Under the pieces are notes generated by a model that was given only the letters and a program-made list of their open reading frames with translations, did no database searches and was not told where the DNA came from. From DASRVA01 sp050732935 (GTDB taxonomy: Bacteria > Gemmatimonadota > Gemmatimonadetes > JACCXV01 > JAHWKZ01), in NCBI GenBank assembly GCA_050732935.1, contig JBOHRW010000224.1, positions 12,076 to 76,075 of the forward strand: a DNA stretch of 64,000 nt, in the 5' to 3' direction. The translations under genes were made by a program, and so were the position numbers. Positions 27,201 through 35,400 of the stretch are shown piece by piece. Position 1 is the stretch's first letter. The number at the start of each line of letters is the position of its first letter.

Positions 27201-27322
27201 TGGTGATCCCGGTCGTCTATTCGCTGATGGATGACGGGATCCAGTGGGCGAAGGGCCGGGTAGGGGCGATGCAGGAGCACGGCTGGCGGGGGGCGTGGTC
27301 GCCGGCGCGGCCGGACAAGTGA
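24218..27322 (+). CDS. RND multidrug efflux transporter (AcrB/HAE1-like)
   Basis: This 1034-residue inner-membrane proton antiporter has the usual 12-helix, two-repeat layout. It opens with RRPIFTIMLMTALVLFGILG and has two large periplasmic loops. The proton-relay aspartates are present in TM4 (GIVIDDAIVVLENIYRH), and the partner lysine is in TM10 (GLVVKNSILLVDYTNQLRR). Length matches AcrB, MexB and MdtB/C-type pumps. It lies 2 bases after the adaptor gene. Substrate range cannot be deduced from sequence, although drugs or membrane-active metabolites are typical for HAE1 proteins under MarR control. Confidence 0.93.
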   Translation: MQASDTAIRRPIFTIMLMTALVLFGILGYRALGINQFPDVDFPTVTVTTVLPGASPEVVESAVTDVIENELSAIEGIKHITSTSRLGVSNITVEFELDRNIDIAAQDVRAKVSVAEADLPRDTEPPSVSKLDISAQPIMWVAITGPDPQSIGEFARWTLRPRLQTVEGVGNILLGGYREREVRIWVDRDKLEGYDLTAGELVAALQQQNVEVPGGNLESGARETLVKIQGEVPTVDEFAGLIVAYRDGAPVRVGDVARVEDGLEPSLGAARYNRQTTLGLGIAPRSGANAVAVASAVRERLEELEPSFPESMQYHMAFDGSETIERSIADAQFELLYGAFFAMVVVLLFLRSWRSTIIIGLAIPTSLIGTFGFMELFGFTLNTFTVLALALAVGIVIDDAIVVLENIYRHMEEGTPPEEAASIGTDEIALAVAATTFSLAAVFLPVAFMEGIVGRFLFEFGVTVAVAIILSLVVALTLTPMLCSRLLHHEERRRNVVFKKIGEALDWTDARYRQGLDWVMGHRWTTIGIAALATVVGGVLFFFLPKELQPEVDESGFIIASETSVASSIEYTDQKQKELEDVVATIPEVEGFFSAIGLWGGSNQGFMFVALTEPGERDRAQHEIMDELRGRLNAVPGIRAFVSTFGSAFTGGGGSEPFQWVIQGPDLTLLNQYAETLMARLGEEVPGLVDMRTDMRLQKPEVRVEIDRDKASAMGIDVDQIANTINVLIGREEATIYKEGGHRYDVRVGVEDAQRNQPADIGLLSTRTASGELVRLGNIVRLQEDTGINVINRRDRQRAITVVGNLAEGASLGEAVEAAGRISQEILPDGYTTAVTGASETFQETLSSMLFALLLAAVITYMLLASQFESMIHPFTIMMAVPLAGIGALGLLLLTGQSVNLYSFIGLILLIGLVVKNSILLVDYTNQLRRRGVERDEAIKQAGPVRLRPILMTTLTVIFGVLPIALGLSEGAELRQPMAIAVIGGLTTSTVLTLLVIPVVYSLMDDGIQWAKGRVGAMQEHGWRGAWSPARPDK

Positions 27323-27770
27323 GCGCGAGATCATGCGCCCGACGGCACGGGGTTCTGCTCTACGGACTGGGAATGGCGGTCTTTGCTCCCGTCACCGCGG
27401 CGGGGCAGACCTACGGTTCGCCCCGGTCGCTGGTGATCGTGGGAGGGGCGTCGAAGTCTCGAGCCCGGCCTCGAGGTCTTCACCTACGAGTCCCAGTTCG
27501 ATGAGCGACACACTTCTGTTGCCCGTAGTCCAGCTTCAGCTGGCGCGACGGGAGGGTCGCGTACGTCCCTATGGAGGGGTTGGTGGTGGCATCATGATCG
27601 ACTTCTCCGACTCGGGAACGCACGGGGACTGGAAGCTGTCGGCCTCCGCGGGAACCCGGGTCGCGCTGTCCGAGGGTCTGGACCTGGTCGGCGAGCTGAG
27701 ATTGAGGAGCCTCGCGCCGTGGAAGGGCACGATGGCGGACCTGGGGGTCGGCATGGCGTGGGGTTTTTGA
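27319..27770 (+). pseudogene. Frameshifted outer-membrane barrel remnant
   Basis: A GTG overlapping the RND stop (GTGA) opens a good signal peptide in one frame (VLLYGLGMAVFAPVTAAGQ, then SPRSLVIVGGAS). Protein-like sequence then continues in a second frame (RSLEPGLEVFTYESQFDE) and finishes in a third (VQLQLARREGRVRPYGGVG to the final GMAWGF). The last 80 residues look like barrel strands ending in Phe. Two frame changes within about 130 bases mean the gene is broken, unless the assembly has indels here. It was probably the last gene of the efflux operon. Confidence 0.6.
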
Positions 27771-27846
27771 AGCTCCAAGCGGTTGGCGCGTCTGGTGCGG
27801 CGGACCCGTGTCCGCTACGGCATGACTCCTCCAGGCGGCCGGTACC

Positions 27847-28581
27847 TTATCCCCGGGTCGACGCGAGCTTCTCCAGGTACTCCCGGATCCGCGCGGCGTT
27901 CGTGCCCACGTCGCTACGGCCGACGCGCGAGACCGAGCGGACGTCGACCTGGGAGCCGCCCTGGGGCTGCTCGGTGACCCGGACGACGACGTCGTCCTTG
28001 AACCCGAACCAGAACGTGGTGTCGGTGGCCTCGATTCGGCCCTCGCGGCGGTCCCTGTCCACGATCTCCCAGCCCATGTCGCGCGCCGTCCTCACCGCCC
28101 GGCGAAAGACCTCCGCATGCGGAGCCTCGATGACGAGCGGTCCCAGCTCCGGGTAGCCCTCCCGCTGCTGGGCGGCGATCGAGTCGCCGCCGTACTCGGC
28201 CGGGTTCGGGGCGTCCGCGCGGAGCGGGAGGATCGCCTCGAACGGCGGCGGGTCCTCTAGATCCGTCGTGATGTCGTGGATCGGCGGAACGCTCTGGGCC
28301 GTCTGCCGCCATTGCCAGGGCACGTAAGCCGTGACCAGGCCGATCGCGAGACCCAGCAGCGCGAGGACCACGCCGCGCCGCCGCGGGGCGCGCAGCGCGA
28401 GCACGACGCCGAGGAGCGAGACCGCGGCCGCGCCGATCGCGCCGTAGACCGCCCACCGCAGGACCTGGAAGCCCGTTCCATATTCCCACCAGCCCCACCG
28501 CGCGCCGAGCCCCGCCAGCATAGCGGCGACCGCAGCGGCCACCGCGAGGAGAAACCCCAGAACGGCAACTCGACTCTTCAT
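27847..28581 (-). CDS. DUF1499 membrane-anchored protein
   Basis: This 244-residue protein has two or three N-terminal transmembrane segments (VAVLGFLLAVAAAVAAMLAG, VYGAIGAAAVSLLGVVLAL and GVVLALLGLAIGLVTAY). A C-terminal DUF1499 domain starts at PPIHDITTDLEDPPPF and ends in DVRSVSRVGRSDVGTNAARI. AAGGAGGT lies 5 bases before the ATG. DUF1499 has no known biochemical function. It is divergent from ETF-QO, with a 176-base gap between the starts. Confidence 0.82.
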   Translation of the reverse strand: MKSRVAVLGFLLAVAAAVAAMLAGLGARWGWWEYGTGFQVLRWAVYGAIGAAAVSLLGVVLALRAPRRRGVVLALLGLAIGLVTAYVPWQWRQTAQSVPPIHDITTDLEDPPPFEAILPLRADAPNPAEYGGDSIAAQQREGYPELGPLVIEAPHAEVFRRAVRTARDMGWEIVDRDRREGRIEATDTTFWFGFKDDVVVRVTEQPQGGSQVDVRSVSRVGRSDVGTNAARIREYLEKLASTRG

Positions 28582-28722
28582 GACGACCTCCTTCGCTGGA
28601 AACACCCTTCCCGTAGGATCGTCCATCGCTCGCGACCGCGCCAGCCACACACGAGGAAGATGGTGGCCGAGACAGGGGGCTAGGAGGCCCGGATCCTGGG
28701 GGACCTGGCCATTAGCCTGCGT

Positions 28723-28751
28723 TTGACCATCGCGGAAGAGCCGGGTAGCCT
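28723..28751 (+). promoter_or_regulatory. Promoter of ETF-QO, leaderless arrangement
   Basis: TTGACC at 28723-28728 and TAGCCT at 28746-28751 are separated by 17 bases. The ATG of the oxidoreductase begins 6 bases after the -10 hexamer, where transcription should start, so the message would lack a 5' leader. No Shine-Dalgarno is visible. Confidence 0.6.
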
Positions 28752-28757
28752 CCCGCC

Positions 28758-30488
28758 ATGACCGCTGTCCCCATCCGAACCGAGACGCCGAACCCCCTGC
28801 CGTCATCGACCCGGATCGAGCTCCCGCTCGTCAGCAACAATTTGCCCGACGTCGAGCGCGAGACGATGGAGGTGGATGTCCTGATCGTGGGCGGCGGGCC
28901 GGCCGGGCTCGCGTGCGCGATCCGGCTCGCCCAGCTTGCCTCGGAGACGGGAACCGAGCTGTCGATCCTGCTTCTCGAGAAGGCGTCCTCCTTCGGCGGC
29001 CACCAGGTGTCCGGCGGCGTCATGGACCCCCGGGCCCTCAAGGAGCTCCTGCCCGACGCCGACCTCGACGAGATCCCCGTCTCCACGGAGGTCACGAAAG
29101 ACGGCTTCTGGTATCTGACGCGGGGCCGCGCGCTGCAGAGCCCGATCGTCCCGCCCATGTTCGTCAACAAGGGCAAGCGGATCATCTCGCTGGCCCAGGT
29201 CTGCAAGTGGATGGCGGCGCGGCTCGAGGAGATCGGCGGGGTCGACATCTTCGCCGGCTTCGCCGCCGACCACCTGCTGTACGAGGGCGAGCGCGTCATC
29301 GGGGTCCAGACGCGGGACCAGGGGGTCGGCCGAAACGGCGAGGCCCGGCCCAACTACGAGCCTGGGTACGACCTGCGCGCCAAGGTCACCGTGGTCGCCG
29401 ACGGCGTGCGCGGCAACCTCACCAAGGAGCTGGTGGCTCGAATGGGTCTCGAAGGTCCGAACCCGCAGGTCTACGAGACCGGGGTCAAGGAGATCTGGCG
29501 CGTCCGCCCCGAGGTCCACGAGCTGGGGACGGTGATCCACACGGTGGGCTGGCCGCTCGAAGCTTCGGAGTTCGGCGGCGGGTGGATCTACCACCTGCCC
29601 GACCACCTCGTCTCGGTCGGCCACGTGGGCGGGCTCGACTCCGCCGATCCCTACTTCGATCCCCATCGCAAGTTCCAGGAGTTCAAGATCCATCGGGCTG
29701 TAAGCCGGATCCTGGAGGACGGCGAGATGATCGAGTACGGGGCCAAGGCGATCCCGCTCGGCGGCTGGTATGCGATCCCGCGCCTGACGGTAGACGGGGC
29801 GCTCCTCGCGGGCGATTCGGCGGGGCTCCTGAACAGCCAGAAGCTCAAGGGCATCCACCTGGCGATGAAGAGCGGGATGCTGGCGGCGGAGGCTGCGCTC
29901 GAGGCGGTGGGCGCGGGCGACACGTCGGCGGCCGCGCTGGGCGCCTACGACGAGGCGGTCCGCGAGTCGTACATCGGCCAGGACCTCCGTAAGGTCCGGA
30001 ACGTCCACCAGGCGATGGCGCTGGGTGGGCGGTGGGTGGGCATGCTCCGGGTCGGCCTGCAGTGGGTCACGGGCGGCCGCGACTGGGCCGACGGGCTCCC
30101 CTCCGAGGAGGACCACGAGGGCTACGAGACCCTGGAGGAGCACTACGGGAGCCGCGATGCGGAGGCCCCCGAGGAGGGCTTCAACGGCACGCTGACGTTC
30201 GACAAGGTGACCGACGTCTACCATTCCGGGGCCGCCCACGACGAGGATCAGCCGAGCCACCTGGTCGTCCTCGACACCGACATCTGCCGGAACCGCTGCA
30301 CGGTCGAGTACGGCAACCCGTGCGTCCAGTTCTGTCCGGCCCACGTCTACGAGTGGGTGGACGGGGACCTGAAGCTGAACCCATCCAATTGCGTCCACTG
30401 CAAGACCTGCGACATCCGGGATCCCTACCAGATCATCTTCTGGGTGCCGCCCGAGGGCGGGGGCGGGCCGCGCCAGACGTACGCCTGA
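28758..30488 (+). CDS. Electron-transfer flavoprotein:ubiquinone oxidoreductase
   Basis: This 576-residue FAD/4Fe-4S enzyme passes electrons from ETF (fatty-acid and amino-acid oxidation) to the quinone pool at the inner membrane. It has the FAD dinucleotide motif VLIVGGGPAGLACA at about residue 42 and the middle FAD segment LTVDGALLAGDSAGLLN. The C-terminal cluster cysteines are in DICRNRC, GNPCVQFCPAHVYEW and CVHCKTCDI, followed by the family's DPYQIIFWVPPEGG. Length and domain order match the mitochondrial-type enzyme. The ETF subunits are not in this window. It is the first gene of a four-gene string. Confidence 0.93.
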   Translation: MTAVPIRTETPNPLPSSTRIELPLVSNNLPDVERETMEVDVLIVGGGPAGLACAIRLAQLASETGTELSILLLEKASSFGGHQVSGGVMDPRALKELLPDADLDEIPVSTEVTKDGFWYLTRGRALQSPIVPPMFVNKGKRIISLAQVCKWMAARLEEIGGVDIFAGFAADHLLYEGERVIGVQTRDQGVGRNGEARPNYEPGYDLRAKVTVVADGVRGNLTKELVARMGLEGPNPQVYETGVKEIWRVRPEVHELGTVIHTVGWPLEASEFGGGWIYHLPDHLVSVGHVGGLDSADPYFDPHRKFQEFKIHRAVSRILEDGEMIEYGAKAIPLGGWYAIPRLTVDGALLAGDSAGLLNSQKLKGIHLAMKSGMLAAEAALEAVGAGDTSAAALGAYDEAVRESYIGQDLRKVRNVHQAMALGGRWVGMLRVGLQWVTGGRDWADGLPSEEDHEGYETLEEHYGSRDAEAPEEGFNGTLTFDKVTDVYHSGAAHDEDQPSHLVVLDTDICRNRCTVEYGNPCVQFCPAHVYEWVDGDLKLNPSNCVHCKTCDIRDPYQIIFWVPPEGGGGPRQTYA

Positions 30489-30501
30489 GAGCCGGTCGCG
30501 C

Positions 30502-31332
30502 ATGACCCGTCGTCAATTCCTGGCTGCGCTCGCCGGCGGCGCCTTCGTCGCTTCCGGCGTCGACGCTTTCGCGATCGAGCCCGGCCGGCTGACCGTGACC
30601 CGTCACGCGTTCGGCGCGGGTGACGGGGGCGGCGCGTCCGGCGCGGGCGGCGGAGCCACTCTGCGGCTCGTCCAGCTCACCGACCTCCACCTGCACGAGG
30701 TCGGCGACCACGAGGCCGAGGTGGCGCGGGCGGTGCGGCGGCTCGAGCCCGATCTGGTCCTCTGCACCGGGGACATGATCGAGCGCGAGGAGGACCTGGG
30801 TCTCCTCGGGGCCTTCCTGGACCTCCTCGATCCGGATACTCGCAAGCTGGGGATCTTCGGCAACTGGGAGCGCTGGGCGAAGATCGATCCCGCCCGGCTG
30901 GCCGAAGTCTACAAAGGGCGCAACGGCCGCCTGCTCGTGAACGAGACGTTCCAGGAAACGCACGGCGGGCGGCCCTACGCGATCACCGGGCTCGACGACC
31001 TGGCTCGCGGCCGCCCCGATCTCGATCGGGCTGTGGAAGGTGTCGATCCCGGGCCGAACCACCTCCTCCTCGAGCACTGTCCAGCCTTCCGCGATGCGAT
31101 CCCCGACGGCTCCGGACCGGGGTGGATGCTGGCCGGGCACACACATGGGGGACAGATCACGCTGTTCGGCTGGGCGCCCGTGCGACCCCATGGGAGCGGC
31201 CGCTACGTGGCGGGCTGGTATCGGGATGCAAGGCCCGCCATGTACGTCTGCCGCGGCATCGGGACGGTGGGGATCCCGGCCCGCTTCTTCGCGCCGCCCG
31301 AGGTGGCGGCGTTCGACTGGAGGCTGGCATGA
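30502..31332 (+). CDS. Metallophosphoesterase with Tat signal (YkuE/LpxG-like)
   Basis: This 276-residue calcineurin-like phosphoesterase begins with a twin-arginine signal (TRRQFLAALAGGAFVASG), so it is exported folded or held at the membrane. The five metal motifs are present: QLTDLHLHE, TGDMIER, FGNWER, LLEHCP and AGHTHGGQ. The nearest families are YkuE-type and UDP-2,3-diacylglucosamine hydrolases; the substrate is unknown. It lies 13 bases after ETF-QO. Confidence 0.85.
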   Translation: MTRRQFLAALAGGAFVASGVDAFAIEPGRLTVTRHAFGAGDGGGASGAGGGATLRLVQLTDLHLHEVGDHEAEVARAVRRLEPDLVLCTGDMIEREEDLGLLGAFLDLLDPDTRKLGIFGNWERWAKIDPARLAEVYKGRNGRLLVNETFQETHGGRPYAITGLDDLARGRPDLDRAVEGVDPGPNHLLLEHCPAFRDAIPDGSGPGWMLAGHTHGGQITLFGWAPVRPHGSGRYVAGWYRDARPAMYVCRGIGTVGIPARFFAPPEVAAFDWRLA

Positions 31333-31348
31333 AGCGACCTGGGCCGGC

Positions 31349-33043
31349 ATGAAGGACCTCGAAGCCCGCCTGGCGAGATGGGTCGAAGCCGGGCTCGTCA
31401 CCGAGGAGCAGGCGAGCGCGATCCGGGCGACCGAGCGAGCCGAGGGAGCGGCCTCGGGGAGCTCCCTGGCGGCGACCGCCCTCGGCTACCTCGGCGCGTC
31501 GGTAGCCCTGGTGGGCGGGGTGGTGGCCGCGTCGCGAAGCTGGTCCGAGATGGGGACGGGATCGCGGCTCGCCCTCACCGGCGGCGCCACGCTGCTCCTC
31601 CTGGTGGCGGGGTGGGTCGCCCGTCGATGCGACCACCCGGCGCTCCGCTCCCTCGACGGCTTCCTCTGGTTTCTCTCGGCCGGCGGCGCGGCGTTCACGG
31701 CCGGGCTGGTGGGTCACGACGTGCTCGAGATGGAAGGGCGCTCGGTGGTGCTCCTGGCGGGCTCCGCGACCGCGCTGTGGGCCCTTCCCCTGTGGCGGAT
31801 TCGCCCCGGGCCGCTCCAGGAGATCGCCGTGGTCGTCGGGCTGGCCGTCTTCGTCGAGGCGCTCCTGCATCACCTGCCGGGCCCTCCCGACGAGCTCCAC
31901 GGCCTTCCGCTGTGGGGACTCGGAGCGGTCTGGGCCCTGCTCGCGTGGGGCAGGCTGCTCCCCGAACGCCGAAGCTCGTTCCCGCTCGCGGGGGTCGCGC
32001 TGCTCCTCGGTGCTCAGATCCTGTCGTTCGGCTGGCGAGACGCCGGACTGGCCTTGGGCGTAGGCACCGCGGTCACACTCCTGGCGGCCAGCGTCGGGCT
32101 GAAGTCCATGCTGCCCCTCGGCTTCGGCGCCGCCGGCGTGCTTCTGTTCCTCCCGCAGATCGTCTTCGAGTACCTGGGCGACACGCTGGGGGTGCCGTTG
32201 GCCTTGCTGGTCTGCGGCGTGGCGCTCCTCGGGGCGGCGCTCCTGACGGCACGGCTCAAGGGGACGGTCCGGGAGGAGGTTCCGGCGGAGAGCCGGGTCG
32301 GGGGCGGGGGGGTTAGGAGGCGGGCGGCATACGCCGCGATCGGGACGGTCCTGGTCGTCGCCGGCGCGGTATGGGTTTTCGGCGTGGCCCCGCTTCCCGA
32401 CTATCCGTCGCTGGCCGCCCACCCCGACCCGTCGATCCCCGGCCGGGTCGCCTTCCTGCGTTGGGGGACGGCGCCCTGCCTGTTCGTCGTCCCGGCCAGC
32501 GGGGGCGAGCCGCGTCGGCTGCGCTGCGCGAACGGGGAAGAGGATGCGGACTGGTTGGGCGGCCCGCTGGGCTGGACCGGGGACCGGAGGATCGTCGTCC
32601 ACGCGTTTGGTCCTTCCGGCCCCCGGGCTCTGGTTCTCGACCCGGAAACCGGCCGCGTGATCGAGCGCATCCAGATCGACGAGCCGCTCTTCTCCCGTCC
32701 CCTGCCGGCGGACGGGAGCGTCGGTCCCGCTGGCGCTCGGCTTCTGGTAAATCGCTCCGACAGGGCGGCGACCCTGGGGATCGCTCCGCCCGACGGCTCC
32801 CCGCTCGAGGTCGCCCGCGTCACCGGCCCGCCTGGGTACGCGTTCACCGACGCGCACTGGTCGAGTGACGGCGAGTGGATTCTGATCCGCGACTCGAACC
32901 AGAACCTGCTCGTCGCCCGCGCCCGGGAGGGTGCCCCCGTTTGGCTGCTGGCGGAGCGCGTCACCGGACCCTACGCCTGGCACGTGCCCGGGCTCGCCGC
33001 GCACGCGGTCGACCTCGATTCGCTGCGCGCCGCGGCCCGATGA
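31349..33043 (+). CDS. DUF2157-type membrane protein fused to a propeller-like domain
   Basis: This protein has 564 residues. The N-terminal 70 residues (RWVEAGLVTEEQASAIRATE) match the cytoplasmic start of DUF2157 proteins. About ten hydrophobic helices follow up to residue 360 (YLGASVALVGGVVAASRSW to VLVVAGAVWVFGVAPL). A soluble C-terminal domain of about 200 residues then reads like WD40/TolB propeller blades (PCLFVVPASGGEPRRLRC, DAHWSSDGEWILIRDSNQN). The combination is unusual. ATG 31349 directly precedes the DUF2157 start. The stop overlaps the next ATG (ATGA). Confidence 0.75.
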   Translation: MKDLEARLARWVEAGLVTEEQASAIRATERAEGAASGSSLAATALGYLGASVALVGGVVAASRSWSEMGTGSRLALTGGATLLLLVAGWVARRCDHPALRSLDGFLWFLSAGGAAFTAGLVGHDVLEMEGRSVVLLAGSATALWALPLWRIRPGPLQEIAVVVGLAVFVEALLHHLPGPPDELHGLPLWGLGAVWALLAWGRLLPERRSSFPLAGVALLLGAQILSFGWRDAGLALGVGTAVTLLAASVGLKSMLPLGFGAAGVLLFLPQIVFEYLGDTLGVPLALLVCGVALLGAALLTARLKGTVREEVPAESRVGGGGVRRRAAYAAIGTVLVVAGAVWVFGVAPLPDYPSLAAHPDPSIPGRVAFLRWGTAPCLFVVPASGGEPRRLRCANGEEDADWLGGPLGWTGDRRIVVHAFGPSGPRALVLDPETGRVIERIQIDEPLFSRPLPADGSVGPAGARLLVNRSDRAATLGIAPPDGSPLEVARVTGPPGYAFTDAHWSSDGEWILIRDSNQNLLVARAREGAPVWLLAERVTGPYAWHVPGLAAHAVDLDSLRAAAR

Positions 33044-33744
33044 GGCGGGCGGTTTCGATCGTGAGCAGCCGCTGGCTGGTGGCCCGCGGAGCGGCCTGGG
33101 TGCGGCGGCGACGGAGGGCCCATCGACCGTTCGCCCAGCCGCTCGCGGCGGACCTGCGCCGGGCCTTCGAGCCCTACTTCGAGCCGGCGACGCTGGAGGC
33201 GACGAGGGTGCACCGTGTTCCGCGCATCGATCCTCCGTGGCCGGTGGCGGTCGCGGGTCGCCTGCGCCCACTCTCGCTCGACTTCGGCCACGTCTGGGGA
33301 ATCACCTACATCGACACGGTCGTGATGGCGACCGACGTCCTCGACGAGACCCGGTTGGAGGAGTGCCTCTTCCACGAGTGCGTGCACGTGGCGCAGTATC
33401 GCCTCCACGGGCTGAACGGCTTCATCGAGCGGTACGTGCGGGAGTGGGCGGAGGCCGGCTGGCGCTATCGGGGGATCGACCTGGAGCGCGAGGCCTACTC
33501 CCTCCAGCGCCGCTACGCGGCCGGGGGCGTGTTTCGGGTCGCGGACGAGCTGGTGCCGCAACCGCAGCCGTGCGACGGCCCGACCGCGGAGCCCCTCAGT
33601 ACGGATAGAACGCATAGAACAATGCCGAAAGGCCGCCCAGCACCCACATCCCAGCCCTCACCTCGGAGGCCTGGCCGGTCAGGGACTTCAGCAGGACGTG
33701 GCTCAGGAAGCCCGCCGTCAGGCCGATCCCCAGGTCGTAGGTGA
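33040..33744 (+). CDS. Small HExxH-type putative metallopeptidase
   Basis: This 234-residue protein has an Arg-rich N-terminus. Its core contains ECLFHECVHVAQYRLHG, an HExxH zinc motif (HECVH), followed by FIERYVREWAEAGWRYRGI with a conserved downstream acidic region (DLEREAY). This resembles DUF4157-like minimal metallopeptidases. The last 50 residues are low complexity and overlap the 3' end of the convergent purine permease by 149 bases, an unusually long convergent overlap. It starts ATGA over the previous stop. Confidence 0.62.
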   Translation: MRRAVSIVSSRWLVARGAAWVRRRRRAHRPFAQPLAADLRRAFEPYFEPATLEATRVHRVPRIDPPWPVAVAGRLRPLSLDFGHVWGITYIDTVVMATDVLDETRLEECLFHECVHVAQYRLHGLNGFIERYVREWAEAGWRYRGIDLEREAYSLQRRYAAGGVFRVADELVPQPQPCDGPTAEPLSTDRTHRTMPKGRPAPTSQPSPRRPGRSGTSAGRGSGSPPSGRSPGRR

Positions 33745-34873
33745 AGCTCATGAGGGCGATGGTGAGGAAAGCGGGCACGAGCTCGACCGGGTCGTCGAAG
33801 GGAAGCCCCGCGACCGGCTCCAGCATCAGCATGCCGACCATGACCAGGGCCGGCCCGTAGGCCGCGGCCGGAACGGCCGAGAGGAGGGGCGCGAAGAAGA
33901 GGGCCGCCAGGAACCAGAGCGCCGTGACCAGGGCCGTCCGCCCGGTCCGCCCACCGGCCTCGATCCCGGCCGCCGACTCGATGTACGTCCCCGTCGTCGT
34001 CGTCCCCAGAAGCGCCCCCGCCACCGTGGCCAGCGCGTCGCACTGGAGGACACGCTCCATGCCTGGGAAACGGCCCTCCTCATCGAGAAGATCCGTCTTC
34101 CATGCCAGGCCGAGGACGGTCCCGATCGTGTCCACCAGGTCGAGCACGAAGACCGTCAGGATGACCGACGCGAAGCCCCACGTGAAGGCGGCCCCGATGT
34201 CCAGGGCAAGGAAGGTGGGACCGAGGTCCGGGGGCGCGCTCATGATTCCCTCGGGCAGGGGAGACAGGCCGAGGAGCATGGCGGTCGCCGCGGTGGCGAG
34301 GATGGCGAGCAGGATGCCCCCCGGGACGCGCAACAAATGCAGCAGGACCATGAGCGTGAAGCCGGCGACGGCGACCATGACCGCGGGATCGCGGAGATCC
34401 CCGACGCGGACGGGAACATCCCCCGCCCCGCTCGCCACGATCCCCATCGTGGTCAAGCCGATGAAGGCCAGGAAGAGCCCGATCCCGACCGCGAACGAGC
34501 GCTTGAGACTGTCGGGGATCGAATCGGCAAGCCACTGGCGGGTTTTGAAGAGCGAGAGGAGCGTGAAGAGCGAGCCGCCGATGAAGACGGCCCCCAGGGC
34601 GGTCTGCCAGGGATGGCCCAGCACGCCGACCACCGTATAGGCGATGAACGCGTTCTGGCCCATGTAGGGGGCGACCGCGAACGGGCGCCGCGCCCAGACG
34701 CCCATCAGCAGGGTGCCGAAAGCGGCGCTCAGGATGGTGGCCACCATCGACGGACCGAAGGGGATCCCGGCCGCCTCGAGGATCTTGGGATTGACGACGA
34801 TGATGTAGGCCATCGTCGCGAACGTCGTCGTGCCCGCCAGCGCCTCGCGACGCCATATTCCCCAGCGCTCCAT
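33596..34873 (-). CDS. NCS2 family purine permease (AzgA/PbuG-like)
   Basis: This 425-residue inner-membrane nucleobase transporter is of the guanine/hypoxanthine/adenine branch. Signatures are TTTFATMAYIIVVNPKILE at the start, PYMGQNAFIAYTVVG, VFVLDLVDTIGTVLG and the substrate-site segment ALLGTTTTGTYIESAAGIEAGGRTG. The start is ATG 34873, 5 bases after AAGGAGG. It imports purine bases with protons. The 3' end overlaps the convergent HExxH gene. Confidence 0.9.
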   Translation of the reverse strand: MERWGIWRREALAGTTTFATMAYIIVVNPKILEAAGIPFGPSMVATILSAAFGTLLMGVWARRPFAVAPYMGQNAFIAYTVVGVLGHPWQTALGAVFIGGSLFTLLSLFKTRQWLADSIPDSLKRSFAVGIGLFLAFIGLTTMGIVASGAGDVPVRVGDLRDPAVMVAVAGFTLMVLLHLLRVPGGILLAILATAATAMLLGLSPLPEGIMSAPPDLGPTFLALDIGAAFTWGFASVILTVFVLDLVDTIGTVLGLAWKTDLLDEEGRFPGMERVLQCDALATVAGALLGTTTTGTYIESAAGIEAGGRTGRTALVTALWFLAALFFAPLLSAVPAAAYGPALVMVGMLMLEPVAGLPFDDPVELVPAFLTIALMSFTYDLGIGLTAGFLSHVLLKSLTGQASEVRAGMWVLGGLSALFYAFYPY

Positions 34874-34992
34874 GCCGCCTCCTTCCGGTCGCTTCTGCGA
34901 CGGGGTTCGGCCCCGGCGGGAGATCGCCGCTGCGATCTGCCGGAAGCCCCTTATATTGGGGCCGTCGCAATTCACCCGAAAGGAGGCACGAC

Positions 34993-35400
34993 TTGCACGA
35001 TCAGCCCAGTTCGTCGGATACCGCGGGCATGGACCCCCGCCTGGCGGGGCTCCTCTCGTACCTCGTCCCCCCCATCACCGGGATCATCTTCTTCCTGATC
35101 GAGAAGCGTGACGACGTCGTGCGCTGGCACGCGGCGCAGTCGATCGTCTTCGGTATCGCCTGGATCGCTGTCTGGATCCTGTTCACGATCTTGTCGACGG
35201 TCTTGTCCACCGTGATCCCGTTCCTGGGCTGGATCTTCGGCTTCCTGATGATGATCGTGCTGGCGTTGGGTGGCCTCATCCTGTGGGTCGTCTGCCTGAT
35301 CAAGGGCTACTCCGGCCAGAAGTGGCGGATGCCCGTTCTGGCGCCGTACGCCGACAAGATCTACGGCTCGGGCGCCGCTCCGGGAGGTTCATCGGTCTGA
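34993..35400 (+). CDS. DUF4870 (Tic20-like) membrane protein, copy 1
   Basis: This 135-residue protein has three hydrophobic helices and the DUF4870 signatures LAGLLSYLVPPITGIIFFLIE, VRWHAAQSIVFG and CLIKGYSGQKWRMPV. TTG 34993 is 6 bases after AAAGGAGG, and TATATT at about 34951 is a possible -10. The function is unknown. It heads a five-gene string with ppa, a zincin, trkH and ktrA. A paralogue is at 54467. Confidence 0.82.
   Translation: MHDQPSSSDTAGMDPRLAGLLSYLVPPITGIIFFLIEKRDDVVRWHAAQSIVFGIAWIAVWILFTILSTVLSTVIPFLGWIFGFLMMIVLALGGLILWVVCLIKGYSGQKWRMPVLAPYADKIYGSGAAPGGSSV

Noticed and set aside
24023..27334. An 1103-codon open frame antisense to the RND transporter
   Set aside because: His/Arg/Asp-rich reverse translation of the pump gene; no fold or start signal.
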